Assembly: GCA_016235455.1 (NCBI GenBank)
Contig: JACRKZ010000133.1
Coordinates: 1-41,214 of the forward strand
DNA from: Armatimonadota bacterium
GTDB taxonomy: Bacteria > Armatimonadota > UBA10988
Direction: 5' to 3'
DNA length: 41,214 nt
The translations under genes and the position numbers were made by a program. The notes below the pieces were generated by a model. That model made no database searches, was not told the DNA's origin, and saw nothing but the letters and a program-made list of their open reading frames with translations. The first letter of the stretch is position 1; every line of letters starts with the position of its first letter. Of the stretch, positions 8,122 to 15,911 are shown piece by piece.

Positions 8122-8808
8122 ATGTTACGAACCAAGCCGGAATTGTCGCGTTGGCTGAGCCCGCTGGCCGTGGCGGCTCTCCTCGTCGCGTCGGCAACGC
8201 CGGTGCGCGCCACCGAGACGCTGCAAGTAGTCACCAAGGACGCCTCGGCCGGCACCGTCGCCGCAGCCGTCCAGAACAACAGCGCCGACCGCATCGAGGC
8301 CGCCGACACCAAGGCGGCGCGCGAAGCCAACGACTTCAGCGACGCGACCATCCGTCTCAACGGCGTGGAGGTCATGCGCTTGAAGGCCTGGGCCGGTGGC
8401 CATTCGCCGATGCAGCGTGCCCGCATCGTTCAGGAGCGCTTGAACCGCGCCTCGTCGGGGCTCAACTACGCCTCGCTGAACGCCGGCACGCAGACCTTCG
8501 TCGCAGACAAGAGCCAGGTCTTCATCACGCAGACCGGCGCTGAGTCCGTGATCTTCCTGCGTGGCGTGCAGTTGGTCACCGTGACCCGCGCCGACGCCGC
8601 CGCCAACGGCAGCAACACGACTATCGGCCTGGCCCGGACTTGGGCGGAGAACGTGCGCGATGGCGCCGACGCCAGCCACCTGCGGGGTGCCCGGAACCGC
8701 GCCGACGAGTCACGGGCCACGCCCCGGACCTCGGATCCCGCCCCCGTGGCGACCGCTACGGCCTTCACCGCCGAGAGCGACATGAGCACCAAGAGCGCCG
8801 CTCGTTAG
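8122..8808 (+). CDS. Small secreted protein of unknown function
   Basis: GAGGAA eight bases before the ATG supports the start. The 228-residue product opens with a signal peptide (LSPLAVAALLVASATPVRA, cleavage near ATPVRA). The mature part has one conserved-looking module: IRLNGVEVMRLKAWAGG, then MQRARIVQERLN. This resembles a module I associate with exported proteins of Armatimonadota and with the N-termini of some cyanobacterial MscS-like channels, in which a ligand-like strand is followed by an 'A-x-R-x-x-x-I-x-x-R-L' helix. The last about 50 residues are Ala/Arg/Thr-rich and probably disordered. No catalytic motif is seen, and the function is unknown. It stands alone, with a strong hairpin directly after its stop. 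Confidence 0.7.
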   Translation: MLRTKPELSRWLSPLAVAALLVASATPVRATETLQVVTKDASAGTVAAAVQNNSADRIEAADTKAAREANDFSDATIRLNGVEVMRLKAWAGGHSPMQRARIVQERLNRASSGLNYASLNAGTQTFVADKSQVFITQTGAESVIFLRGVQLVTVTRADAAANGSNTTIGLARTWAENVRDGADASHLRGARNRADESRATPRTSDPAPVATATAFTAESDMSTKSAAR

Positions 8809-8822
8809 CCTCTGGCCGCGGG

Positions 8823-8876
8823 CGGCCGGTGACGGACTTCGTTGGTTGGCGACAACCGCGCGTCCGTCACCGGCCG
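8823..8876. terminator. Strong two-tier hairpin, likely bidirectional terminator
   Basis: A perfect 15-bp stem (8823-8837 with 8862-8876) encloses a second small hairpin, GGTTG (8844-8848) with CAACC (8853-8857) and a GCGA loop. It lies between the convergent stops at 8808 and 8901, where it can end transcription from both sides. Confidence 0.65.
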
Positions 8877-8900
8877 TCGCGGTTTGGGCGCGGGCGGCGC

Positions 8901-11900
8901 CTACCGGCAGATGTCCGCGTAGACCTGCCTGGCCTTGGCCGTCGGGTCGTCGATCTCGAACGGCGGGCCGGCGGGCTTGGCCACGAGCCGCAACCAGACC
9001 GGCTCGCCCGCGTGGGTGACCTGCAGCTGGGAGCCGCCTGCCGGCGCGGTCCAGCGCTCGGCACGCGCCGGCAGTTGCCGCAGCGCATGCCGGTTGGCGT
9101 CCAGTACCGTGGCGCTATCACCGCCGTCGTAGCCCAGGTACTCGCCGCAGCGCACCTCGCCGGTCACGCGCAGCCGACCGTCGCCCAGAGCCAGCACCGG
9201 ATCGACCAGGGAGCGCTCGTGCTCGCGCAGGGCGGTCGGCGCCTCGACCGCGCAGGTGGCCTCGGTGCCCGGCTTGACGCCGATCAGGCCGAGCGAGACG
9301 CGGCGGATGCGGCTGTAGTCGAAGCCGAGCTTGATGGTGTGCCAGCCGTTGCGCCAGCCGAAGCGGTCGTAGTACTCGCAGCCGGGCTCGCCGCTGGGGA
9401 TCTCCACCCAGCGCCGGCCGACGAAGTCGATGGGCACCACGTACCGGCGCAGCATGTCCCACTTGCCGTCCTGCAGCTCGACGAACAGGTGCTCGCCACC
9501 GCCATCGCCGGTCACCCACAGGCCCACGCCGCGATGCGTCAGCAGGTTGAGCGGCTGCGCCGGCAACCAGTCTGCCTGCGCCGGCCCGGCGCTGTGCCGG
9601 GTGCTCAGGATCAGCACCCGATGGTCGGGCGCCGCGTTGGTGGTCGCGGCCGGCACCGGCGTGTTCGGCCCGGCTGGCGCGCCGGTGCCGCCGGTGCCCA
9701 TCAGCGCCAGGTAGTCGGCCAGCGACACCTCGCGGGCCTGCGTCGCGGCGCCCGGCTGGCCGCCCACGATGGCCGAGCCATCGACCGTGCGCAGGCTCAG
9801 CTTGGGGTCGACCCGCAGTTGGGCCAGATCGGCGGGCAGCAGCGACTGGTTGTCCGCGCCAGAGCGGTCCAGGCGCGGCAGCACGCGCAGTTCGAAGCGC
9901 AACGGTTGCGGGGCATAGGGGTTGTCCACCTGGGCCGTGCCGCCATCGGCGCGGAGCCAGCGGACCTGCGAGCGCAGCGGCGTGACCCGCCAGCGCGGGC
10001 CGTCGGTGCTCAGCCGGAAGCTCGTGTCGTAGTCGCGCAGCAGCGCACGCTGCTCGGCGCTGAAGGCATGGGCCAGGCGCGCATCCTCCCAGGCCCGCAC
10101 CAGGTCGAGGATGCGCTGGGTCTGACCGTGGCCGCGGAAGAACTCCATGGCCGTCTCGAAGAAGAAGCAGGCATCGTAGCCGGCAGCCTTGGACAGCAGC
10201 CACTCCCACTCGTCGGGTGAGGAGGCCAGTTGCGCCGGGCCGTCGAGCCGGAAGGTGAAGGCGCCCAGCGCGCCGGGCAGGAAGCTGTCGTTGGCCACGC
10301 GGCAGTTGTTGGCCAGATAGCCCTCGAAGTAGCCGCGCGGCAGCGTGTGCATCCCTTCGCCCACGTTCTGGTACGACGAGATGTGCCACTCGTACTGCGG
10401 CACGCCGCTGCTCGATTCGCAGGCCACCTGGTGGTCGAAGCCCTGGTAGGCGCGGGTCATGAAGCGGTTCATGGCCCAGCGACCGGGGTAGTCGCTCATC
10501 TCCAGCGCATCGAAGCTGATGCGCGCCAGCCGCGCCTCGTTGACCAGCCTGGCCAAGGCGTCGGCGGTCTCCTCGAACAGCGGCGTGTCCACATCGGGCG
10601 TGAAGCACGAGCCGTAGCTGACCAGCAGGCCCTTGACCGGCGCGGCGGCGTCATGCGCGGCGGCCGCGCTGCCATTGGCGCCGCGCCGGCAGTCGACCAG
10701 TCGCCAGGTGGGCGTGTCGGTAGCCTCGAACCGCCCGACCTGCACCACCTCGTCGCCGATCTGCAGCCACTGGCCGTTCCAGGTGCGGTTGTAGACCGGC
10801 GGCCGCGTGCCGTGGATCTGGTCGGGGTCGATGACCGGCACCTGCACGCCGGGATCCGGCCGGAACGACAGCGTCGTGTCCTGCGCACCGACGGCCTGCG
10901 CCAACCGGCCGCTGCCCCAGCCGGCCAACTGCGGATGCGGCTTGGGGCTACCATAGACCGGATCGCGCATGAACAGCCCGGCGCTGCCGGTGTGGATGCC
11001 CAGCAGAATGCCCTGCGCGCGCAGCCGGTCGGAGAAGGCCCGCAGGTCGGCCACCCCGCCGGGCCACATATCGCGCTTGACCTGATAGAGGCCCGGCCCC
11101 TGCCACAGGTACTGCGGCAGGTAGAACAGGCGCATGTTGGCCTGCTTGAGGTAACCCAACGCCTCCTCGGTCTCGCGTGGGTCGTTCGGGCGGAAGACGA
11201 ACCACATCTGCGACAGGCGCGAGACACCGTTCTCGACTTTGGCCCACTGGCCGTGGTGCATGGGATGCGGCAGGCCCTCGGCCACCTCCAGCGCGCCGAT
11301 GGCAGCCAGTGTGTCGGGCGCGGGGCAGACGAACAGCGCGAACCCGCCCAGCGGATCGGCCTTCGACCGCCGCCAGAGATAGGGCCACGACGCGCTCAGC
11401 CGCGAGCCCCGGCCGTCGCCATCGACCGCGGCCCAGGTCATCCAGTCGAGCCCCATCACGCCGGCCGACACGTCGCTGCCACGCACCGTGCCGATAGGCC
11501 CCGCGCAGATGCCGCTGACCGCGGTGCGCAATTCGAACGCCAGTCGCACGGTCTCCTCGGCGGGGAATCCCTTGAGCTCGACGATGCGCAGCGCCAGATG
11601 GCGCTGGCTGGGCCGAACGGCCAGCGTCACCACGCGGGCGCCGTCCTCGCTGGCCACCAGCAGCCGGTCACCGGCCGCCGACACGCGCGGCAGTCGCACG
11701 GGCTGATCGGCCGGCGTGCCCCGGCGGTTCATCGGCTGCACGGTGAAGCCCGCGCCGAGCCGCGCGGTGTCGGCCAGTTCGCGGCCCTGCCAGCGCAGCG
11801 AGGCCGGCCGGCCGTCGGCGTCGAAGGCCAGTTCGAAGGTCGGTGTCGCCAGGCGCACGGGCTCGGCGGAGACGGCCAGGGCGGTGAGCAGGAGCAGTGG

Positions 11901-11906
11901 CAGCAT
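8901..11906 (-). CDS. Large secreted putative glycoside-hydrolase-like TIM-barrel protein
   Basis: The ATG at 11906 (MLPLLLLTALAVSAEP) has GAGG six bases upstream and gives a signal peptide, so it is preferred to the ATG at 11927. The product is 1001 residues. The N-terminal third looks like a beta-sandwich (ATPTFELAFDADGRPASLRWQG), as in GH36/GH97-like enzymes. A barrel region follows, with motifs such as LLGIHTGSAGLF and ISFDALEMSDYPGRW. An island of about 100 residues, starting GSGRLAQAVGAQDTT and ending RRGANGSAAAAHDAA, is inserted in the barrel. The C-terminal third is again beta-rich. D and E residues in FDALEMSD are possible catalytic candidates, but I cannot assign a family. Extracytoplasmic polysaccharide processing is inferred. 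Confidence 0.75.
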   Translation of the reverse strand: MLPLLLLTALAVSAEPVRLATPTFELAFDADGRPASLRWQGRELADTARLGAGFTVQPMNRRGTPADQPVRLPRVSAAGDRLLVASEDGARVVTLAVRPSQRHLALRIVELKGFPAEETVRLAFELRTAVSGICAGPIGTVRGSDVSAGVMGLDWMTWAAVDGDGRGSRLSASWPYLWRRSKADPLGGFALFVCPAPDTLAAIGALEVAEGLPHPMHHGQWAKVENGVSRLSQMWFVFRPNDPRETEEALGYLKQANMRLFYLPQYLWQGPGLYQVKRDMWPGGVADLRAFSDRLRAQGILLGIHTGSAGLFMRDPVYGSPKPHPQLAGWGSGRLAQAVGAQDTTLSFRPDPGVQVPVIDPDQIHGTRPPVYNRTWNGQWLQIGDEVVQVGRFEATDTPTWRLVDCRRGANGSAAAAHDAAAPVKGLLVSYGSCFTPDVDTPLFEETADALARLVNEARLARISFDALEMSDYPGRWAMNRFMTRAYQGFDHQVACESSSGVPQYEWHISSYQNVGEGMHTLPRGYFEGYLANNCRVANDSFLPGALGAFTFRLDGPAQLASSPDEWEWLLSKAAGYDACFFFETAMEFFRGHGQTQRILDLVRAWEDARLAHAFSAEQRALLRDYDTSFRLSTDGPRWRVTPLRSQVRWLRADGGTAQVDNPYAPQPLRFELRVLPRLDRSGADNQSLLPADLAQLRVDPKLSLRTVDGSAIVGGQPGAATQAREVSLADYLALMGTGGTGAPAGPNTPVPAATTNAAPDHRVLILSTRHSAGPAQADWLPAQPLNLLTHRGVGLWVTGDGGGEHLFVELQDGKWDMLRRYVVPIDFVGRRWVEIPSGEPGCEYYDRFGWRNGWHTIKLGFDYSRIRRVSLGLIGVKPGTEATCAVEAPTALREHERSLVDPVLALGDGRLRVTGEVRCGEYLGYDGGDSATVLDANRHALRQLPARAERWTAPAGGSQLQVTHAGEPVWLRLVAKPAGPPFEIDDPTAKARQVYADICR

Positions 11907-12336
11907 GGGTGGCCTCGGTGGTGGCATTCGACGAGGCGAGTGGGTTACCTGCGGGGCCTACTCCCAGCCCTCGCCGATCGGTGGCGGCGCACGGCGATGC
12001 CGGCGCCGGTCCGCGCTGCACCAACGCTCATCATCGCCCAGAAGCGCGACCGTGGTTGGGCGAGGCGTCGTTCCGCGCTGTCCGGCCTCGACGCACATGG
12101 CCCTTCCATGGGCCGGTCAGCGCAGCTCGTGCCGGTACGCCAATCTCCAGACTGGCATCAGCCGGAGGCGGAGCCGCAGGTCGACATCGCGGCCGACTGC
12201 CGGCAAACGGTGGTCCAGCCGGCCACTGCCAATCCGGACGCGTCACCGTAGCCGACGGTTCCGTTGGTGCAACGGCGCCACACTCGGTGCCGCGCGGGAG
12301 CGCGGCGCTCCCGGCGCAAGCCGTGCGCTCAGCCGC
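11907..12336 (-). other. Intergenic region between two large minus-strand genes
   Basis: These 430 bases lie between the GH2 gene stop and the next gene's start. Apart from the hairpin at 12295-12313 I see no gene or repeat. Short frames on both strands here are Arg/Pro/Ala-rich shadows without ribosome sites. The promoter of the 1001-residue protein gene should be inside. Confidence 0.5.
12295..12313 (-). terminator. Hairpin just past the GH2 gene
   Basis: CGGGAGC (12295-12301) and GCTCCCG (12307-12313) form a 7-bp stem with a five-base loop, about 24 bases downstream of the GH2 stop. No U-tract is present. Confidence 0.4.
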
Positions 12337-15300
12337 CTATTCCATCCCCACCCGCTTCCGCACCTCCGCCCAGTCCGCCGGCAGCGGCGCCAACTCGCCT
12401 TGTGCGTGCGCCATAGCATCGCTGATCAGGTTGCGCAGCAGCCGCTCGGCCGCGGGATGGCGGCCCAGGTGCTCCCTGATGCGCAGCGTGTTGACCACGA
12501 ACCGGCCGGCGCCGAGGCGATGCACCACCAGCGACAGGCCCGACTGGTAGTCCTGCGAGGCCTTGATGGCGCCCGCGACGGCCTCGGCCGGCGGCTCCTG
12601 GCCACAGAGCAGCAGGTCGGGGATAAGCTCGCGCCAGTAGCCGTAGTCCATCAGCCCGCCCGCGGGCAGGCCGTCGAGCAGCGGGTGTGACCTGGTCCAC
12701 TCGTCACGTAGATACAGCCAGCCGTAGACATCCACCAGCGCGCCCTTCTGGGCCAGGGGCAGCCAGCGCAGCGTCTGGTCGCCCTCGGCCAGCGCGGAGG
12801 CGTCGAGGTAGACCACGCTGCTGCCGCGCGCGATGCGTTCGGCCAGGCCACGGTAGACCGCGCCGGCATCGCCCTGAGGCCGGCCGAAGACGACGATGGC
12901 CTCGCGACCCTCCGGTGGCTTGGCCGCGTCGAAGGCGTGGCTGCGGATGCCGCGCTCGGCCAGCCAGCGGCCGAGCGAGCCGTCGTCGCCCACCAGCGCC
13001 ACGTCACCCGCCACGGCCGGCATGGTGGCCGGGTCAGTGACGTCGAACTCGGCCACGCCACCTGCCGCCGCCGCGCCGCGCTCGAAGGTCGCGGTGAAGC
13101 GGTAGCGCCCGGCCGGGCCGTCGATCTTGACCTGCTCGTCGAAGCACGGGATGGCCAGCGGCGGATCGATACCGTCCCGTGGGGCCGGTATCGCTATGGT
13201 GATCTCCCGGTCCATCACCGGCCGGCCATCGGGGCCGACCACTTGCAGCCGCACCGGGTAGTCGCCGGGCGCCAGGGCATCCTCGTTGGCCAGCACGGCT
13301 TCGAGCCGCAGGCTGCCGCCGCGGTAGGCATGGCCCGGCTCGGCGAACAGGCACCAGCGCAGCGGATACCAGGCGTCGAACAGCGCATCGACGGTGCCCG
13401 GCTTGAGCTCGCGGAACAGCGTGGTCAGGCCTTCGCCGCACCACACATGGTCGATGGCGCCGGTCAGGCTATGGCCGACGATGTGGGCGTTGGAGCGGAT
13501 GGCGTTGAGCCCCAGCGTGCGCTGCCCGGCCATCTTGCGCAGGCTGACGGCGAAGAAGTCCTCGGGCCGCGGGAAGATCTCGTCCAGATGCCAGGCGCGG
13601 TAGTCGGTCAGGAACTGGTCGAGCTTGGCGCGGAGGAACTGCGCGTCCTCGCCCTCGGTGGCGCCGATCTGCTCGAAGTGCCGCACCGCGCGCCACAGGT
13701 CCACCGCGCTGCCGATGCCGTACTCGGAAAGGAAGACCGGCTGGTCACCGGCCGCCAGCCCGCGCAGTTGGTCGATGACCGCCGCCGAGTGCGGCACGCG
13801 CGGGTAGACGTGACGGTCGCTGACGATGTCCTGCCAGGCGGTTTGGCCGGGGTTGCACGCGCTGCCGATGATGCCGGCCGACGCGCCTCCGCCATACGGC
13901 TCGAAGGTGGCCACGTCGGGCCTGGCGCCGGGCTTGAGCTGGCCGTAGGTCCAGGGGCCGTTGGGGTTGGTCGCGGTGTCGAACTCGGCCGTGGCATCGT
14001 AGGTCTTGCCGCCGGCATAGGCGAAGGTGGCGGCCAGGCCTGTCGTGTCGCCACCGTAGCCGCCGATGCCAAACCCGACGACCAGGTCGACGCGATCGCC
14101 GGCGGCAAGCGTCAGGTCGGCCGCGTGGCGCGCCTCGTTGCCGCCGCCGTCGACGTTGACGCCGCCATCCCAGACCGCGCGGCCGTTGTGCAGCACATGC
14201 ACATCGGTCGTGGCGCGCTGGGCCAGGCCAGTGAAGACCGCTTCGAGCTTGACCGTGCCGGCCGTCGGTGCGACAAAGCGCACCACGCTGTATTCACCCA
14301 GCGGGCCAGGATGTGCGGCCAGATGCCCGGCGGGCCAGGTGATGGCCAGCGCGCGGATGACGTCGCGGGTGATGTTGCGGCCGACCCACGGCTCAGTGGG
14401 GCTCTCCCTGGGCCAGATCTTCAGGCCGGAGACCTGGGCGATGGCGCTCATGCCGACGTTGTCGTAGCGGCCGCTGTTGAGGAAGACCATGCGCGTGTCG
14501 TCGAGCCGATGGACCAGCGGCAGCATGGCCACCGCCTGGCGGAAGGCCGGCGCGTCGGTGGCTTCGTTGAGCAGACCCCAGATGACCACGCTGGGGTGCT
14601 GGCGGTCGCGCACGATGAGTTCGCTTTGGGCGGCGTCGAAGCGCCGGGCCATGTCCGGGCTCGGGTTCAGCGGCGCCGACGCGTGCGACTCCTGGTAGAC
14701 CATCAGCCCGATCTCGTCGCAGTAGTCGAGCTGCTCGGGCGTGGCGGCGCCCCAGATGAAGCGCACCATGTTGAAGCCCATGGCCTTGAGGTTGAGCAGG
14801 TCACGCCGCGTCAGGTCCGGGTCGCGCGGCAGTTGCAGGCCCACGGGGTAGTGGTTGCAGGTGTGCGTCGAGCGCAGGTAGACGCGCTTGCCATTGAGCC
14901 GGAAGTAACCACGCTCAAGGCGGAAGTCGCGGAAGCCAAAGCGCGTCGACCGCTCATCGGCCGCGCCGCCCGAGGTCAGCCTGGCCGTGGCGCGATATAG
15001 CGTGGGGTCATTGATCTGCCACAGCCGCGGCTGGTTCAGAGTCAGATCGACCGTCACCTTATTACCACCGGGCCGCAGCGTGGTCTCGACGCGGCCGGTG
15101 ACGAGCGTCTGGCCACTGGCGGCCGGCGCCAGAGCCAGCTCCAGCGTGGCCGCCGCCGGTTGAGCGCCGGTGTGCTGCACGGTCATCTCGGCGTGGACCC
15201 GGCCCACGCCGTCGACGACCTTCGGCACCAGGTGCACATCGTCAATGCGCGCGGCAGGCGCGGTGCGCAGCGACACAGGCGCCGCCAGCCCGCCGGAGTT

Positions 15301-15804
15301 GAAGGCCGCGCCGGCGTTGAACGGGATGACCTTGCAGCGCCGCGCGGTCTCCAGCAGCTTCATGCCGTCGATGCCTTCGTTGGTCGGGTTGATCACCCGT
15401 ACCGCGAGCCGATTGGCGGCGCCGGGCCGTATGGCGGCGGTGGCATCGAGTTCGAACGGCGTCTCGCCGCCCTCGTGGCTGCCGACGCGCTGGCCGTTGA
15501 CCCACACCTCGGCGAAGTAGTCGACCGCCTCGAAGCGCAGCAGATGGCGCCCGTCGGCCCAGGGCAGCGCGGCGGGTGTGAACTCGCGGTAGTACCAGAC
15601 GGCGCCGTGGTAGCCGGGGTAGACCTCCTGGATGATGCCCGGCACCGGCGCGGGCTTGGCGTCGGGCCGCGGCGCTTCGAACCACTTCTGCTCGCGGCCC
15701 TCATTGCGTGGGTCGAGCGCGAGTTGCCAGGTGCCGTCGAGCGACATGACCGTGTCGGCGCCGATGGCGGCAGTGGCCAGGGCGAAGGTGAGCAGGAACA
15801 TCAT
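12337..15804 (-). CDS. Secreted glycoside hydrolase family 2 protein with a barrel insertion
   Basis: The start at 15804 (MMFLLTFALATAAIGA) has GGGGAG five bases upstream and opens a signal peptide; the product is 1155 residues. Residues about 20-180 are the GH2 sugar-binding jelly roll (LDGTWQLALDP, VWYYREF, VDYFAEVWVNGQRVG). Residues about 185-290 are the Ig-like domain. The barrel starts near FFRLNGKRVYLR at 300-310. The acid/base motif is N413-E414 (IWGLLNEA), and E694 in FLSEYG is the likely nucleophile. Residues about 470-660 between them form an inserted domain that includes EFDTATNPNGPWTYG. The C-terminal 300 residues look like a beta domain plus a GATase1/ThuA-like fold. It should release a terminal beta-linked sugar (galactoside, glucuronide or similar) outside the cytoplasm. 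It is divergent from the gene at 15912. Confidence 0.88.
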   Translation of the reverse strand: MMFLLTFALATAAIGADTVMSLDGTWQLALDPRNEGREQKWFEAPRPDAKPAPVPGIIQEVYPGYHGAVWYYREFTPAALPWADGRHLLRFEAVDYFAEVWVNGQRVGSHEGGETPFELDATAAIRPGAANRLAVRVINPTNEGIDGMKLLETARRCKVIPFNAGAAFNSGGLAAPVSLRTAPAARIDDVHLVPKVVDGVGRVHAEMTVQHTGAQPAAATLELALAPAASGQTLVTGRVETTLRPGGNKVTVDLTLNQPRLWQINDPTLYRATARLTSGGAADERSTRFGFRDFRLERGYFRLNGKRVYLRSTHTCNHYPVGLQLPRDPDLTRRDLLNLKAMGFNMVRFIWGAATPEQLDYCDEIGLMVYQESHASAPLNPSPDMARRFDAAQSELIVRDRQHPSVVIWGLLNEATDAPAFRQAVAMLPLVHRLDDTRMVFLNSGRYDNVGMSAIAQVSGLKIWPRESPTEPWVGRNITRDVIRALAITWPAGHLAAHPGPLGEYSVVRFVAPTAGTVKLEAVFTGLAQRATTDVHVLHNGRAVWDGGVNVDGGGNEARHAADLTLAAGDRVDLVVGFGIGGYGGDTTGLAATFAYAGGKTYDATAEFDTATNPNGPWTYGQLKPGARPDVATFEPYGGGASAGIIGSACNPGQTAWQDIVSDRHVYPRVPHSAAVIDQLRGLAAGDQPVFLSEYGIGSAVDLWRAVRHFEQIGATEGEDAQFLRAKLDQFLTDYRAWHLDEIFPRPEDFFAVSLRKMAGQRTLGLNAIRSNAHIVGHSLTGAIDHVWCGEGLTTLFRELKPGTVDALFDAWYPLRWCLFAEPGHAYRGGSLRLEAVLANEDALAPGDYPVRLQVVGPDGRPVMDREITIAIPAPRDGIDPPLAIPCFDEQVKIDGPAGRYRFTATFERGAAAAGGVAEFDVTDPATMPAVAGDVALVGDDGSLGRWLAERGIRSHAFDAAKPPEGREAIVVFGRPQGDAGAVYRGLAERIARGSSVVYLDASALAEGDQTLRWLPLAQKGALVDVYGWLYLRDEWTRSHPLLDGLPAGGLMDYGYWRELIPDLLLCGQEPPAEAVAGAIKASQDYQSGLSLVVHRLGAGRFVVNTLRIREHLGRHPAAERLLRNLISDAMAHAQGELAPLPADWAEVRKRVGME

Positions 15805-15911
15805 GCGGTCTCCCCGTGGTACGGCGGCGTGTTCGCAGGCGGACTCGGGCCTCCTCCGCGCAGGTAGGGCAATCCGCGCGGCGAACTGGCTGACGACTGG
15901 ACCAACACACC

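Noticed and set aside
10230..15000. Long + strand frames of about 670-690 residues antisense to the two large secreted proteins
   Set aside because: Composition is skewed, no ribosome sites or motifs are visible, and the opposite strands carry clear signal peptides and GH features.
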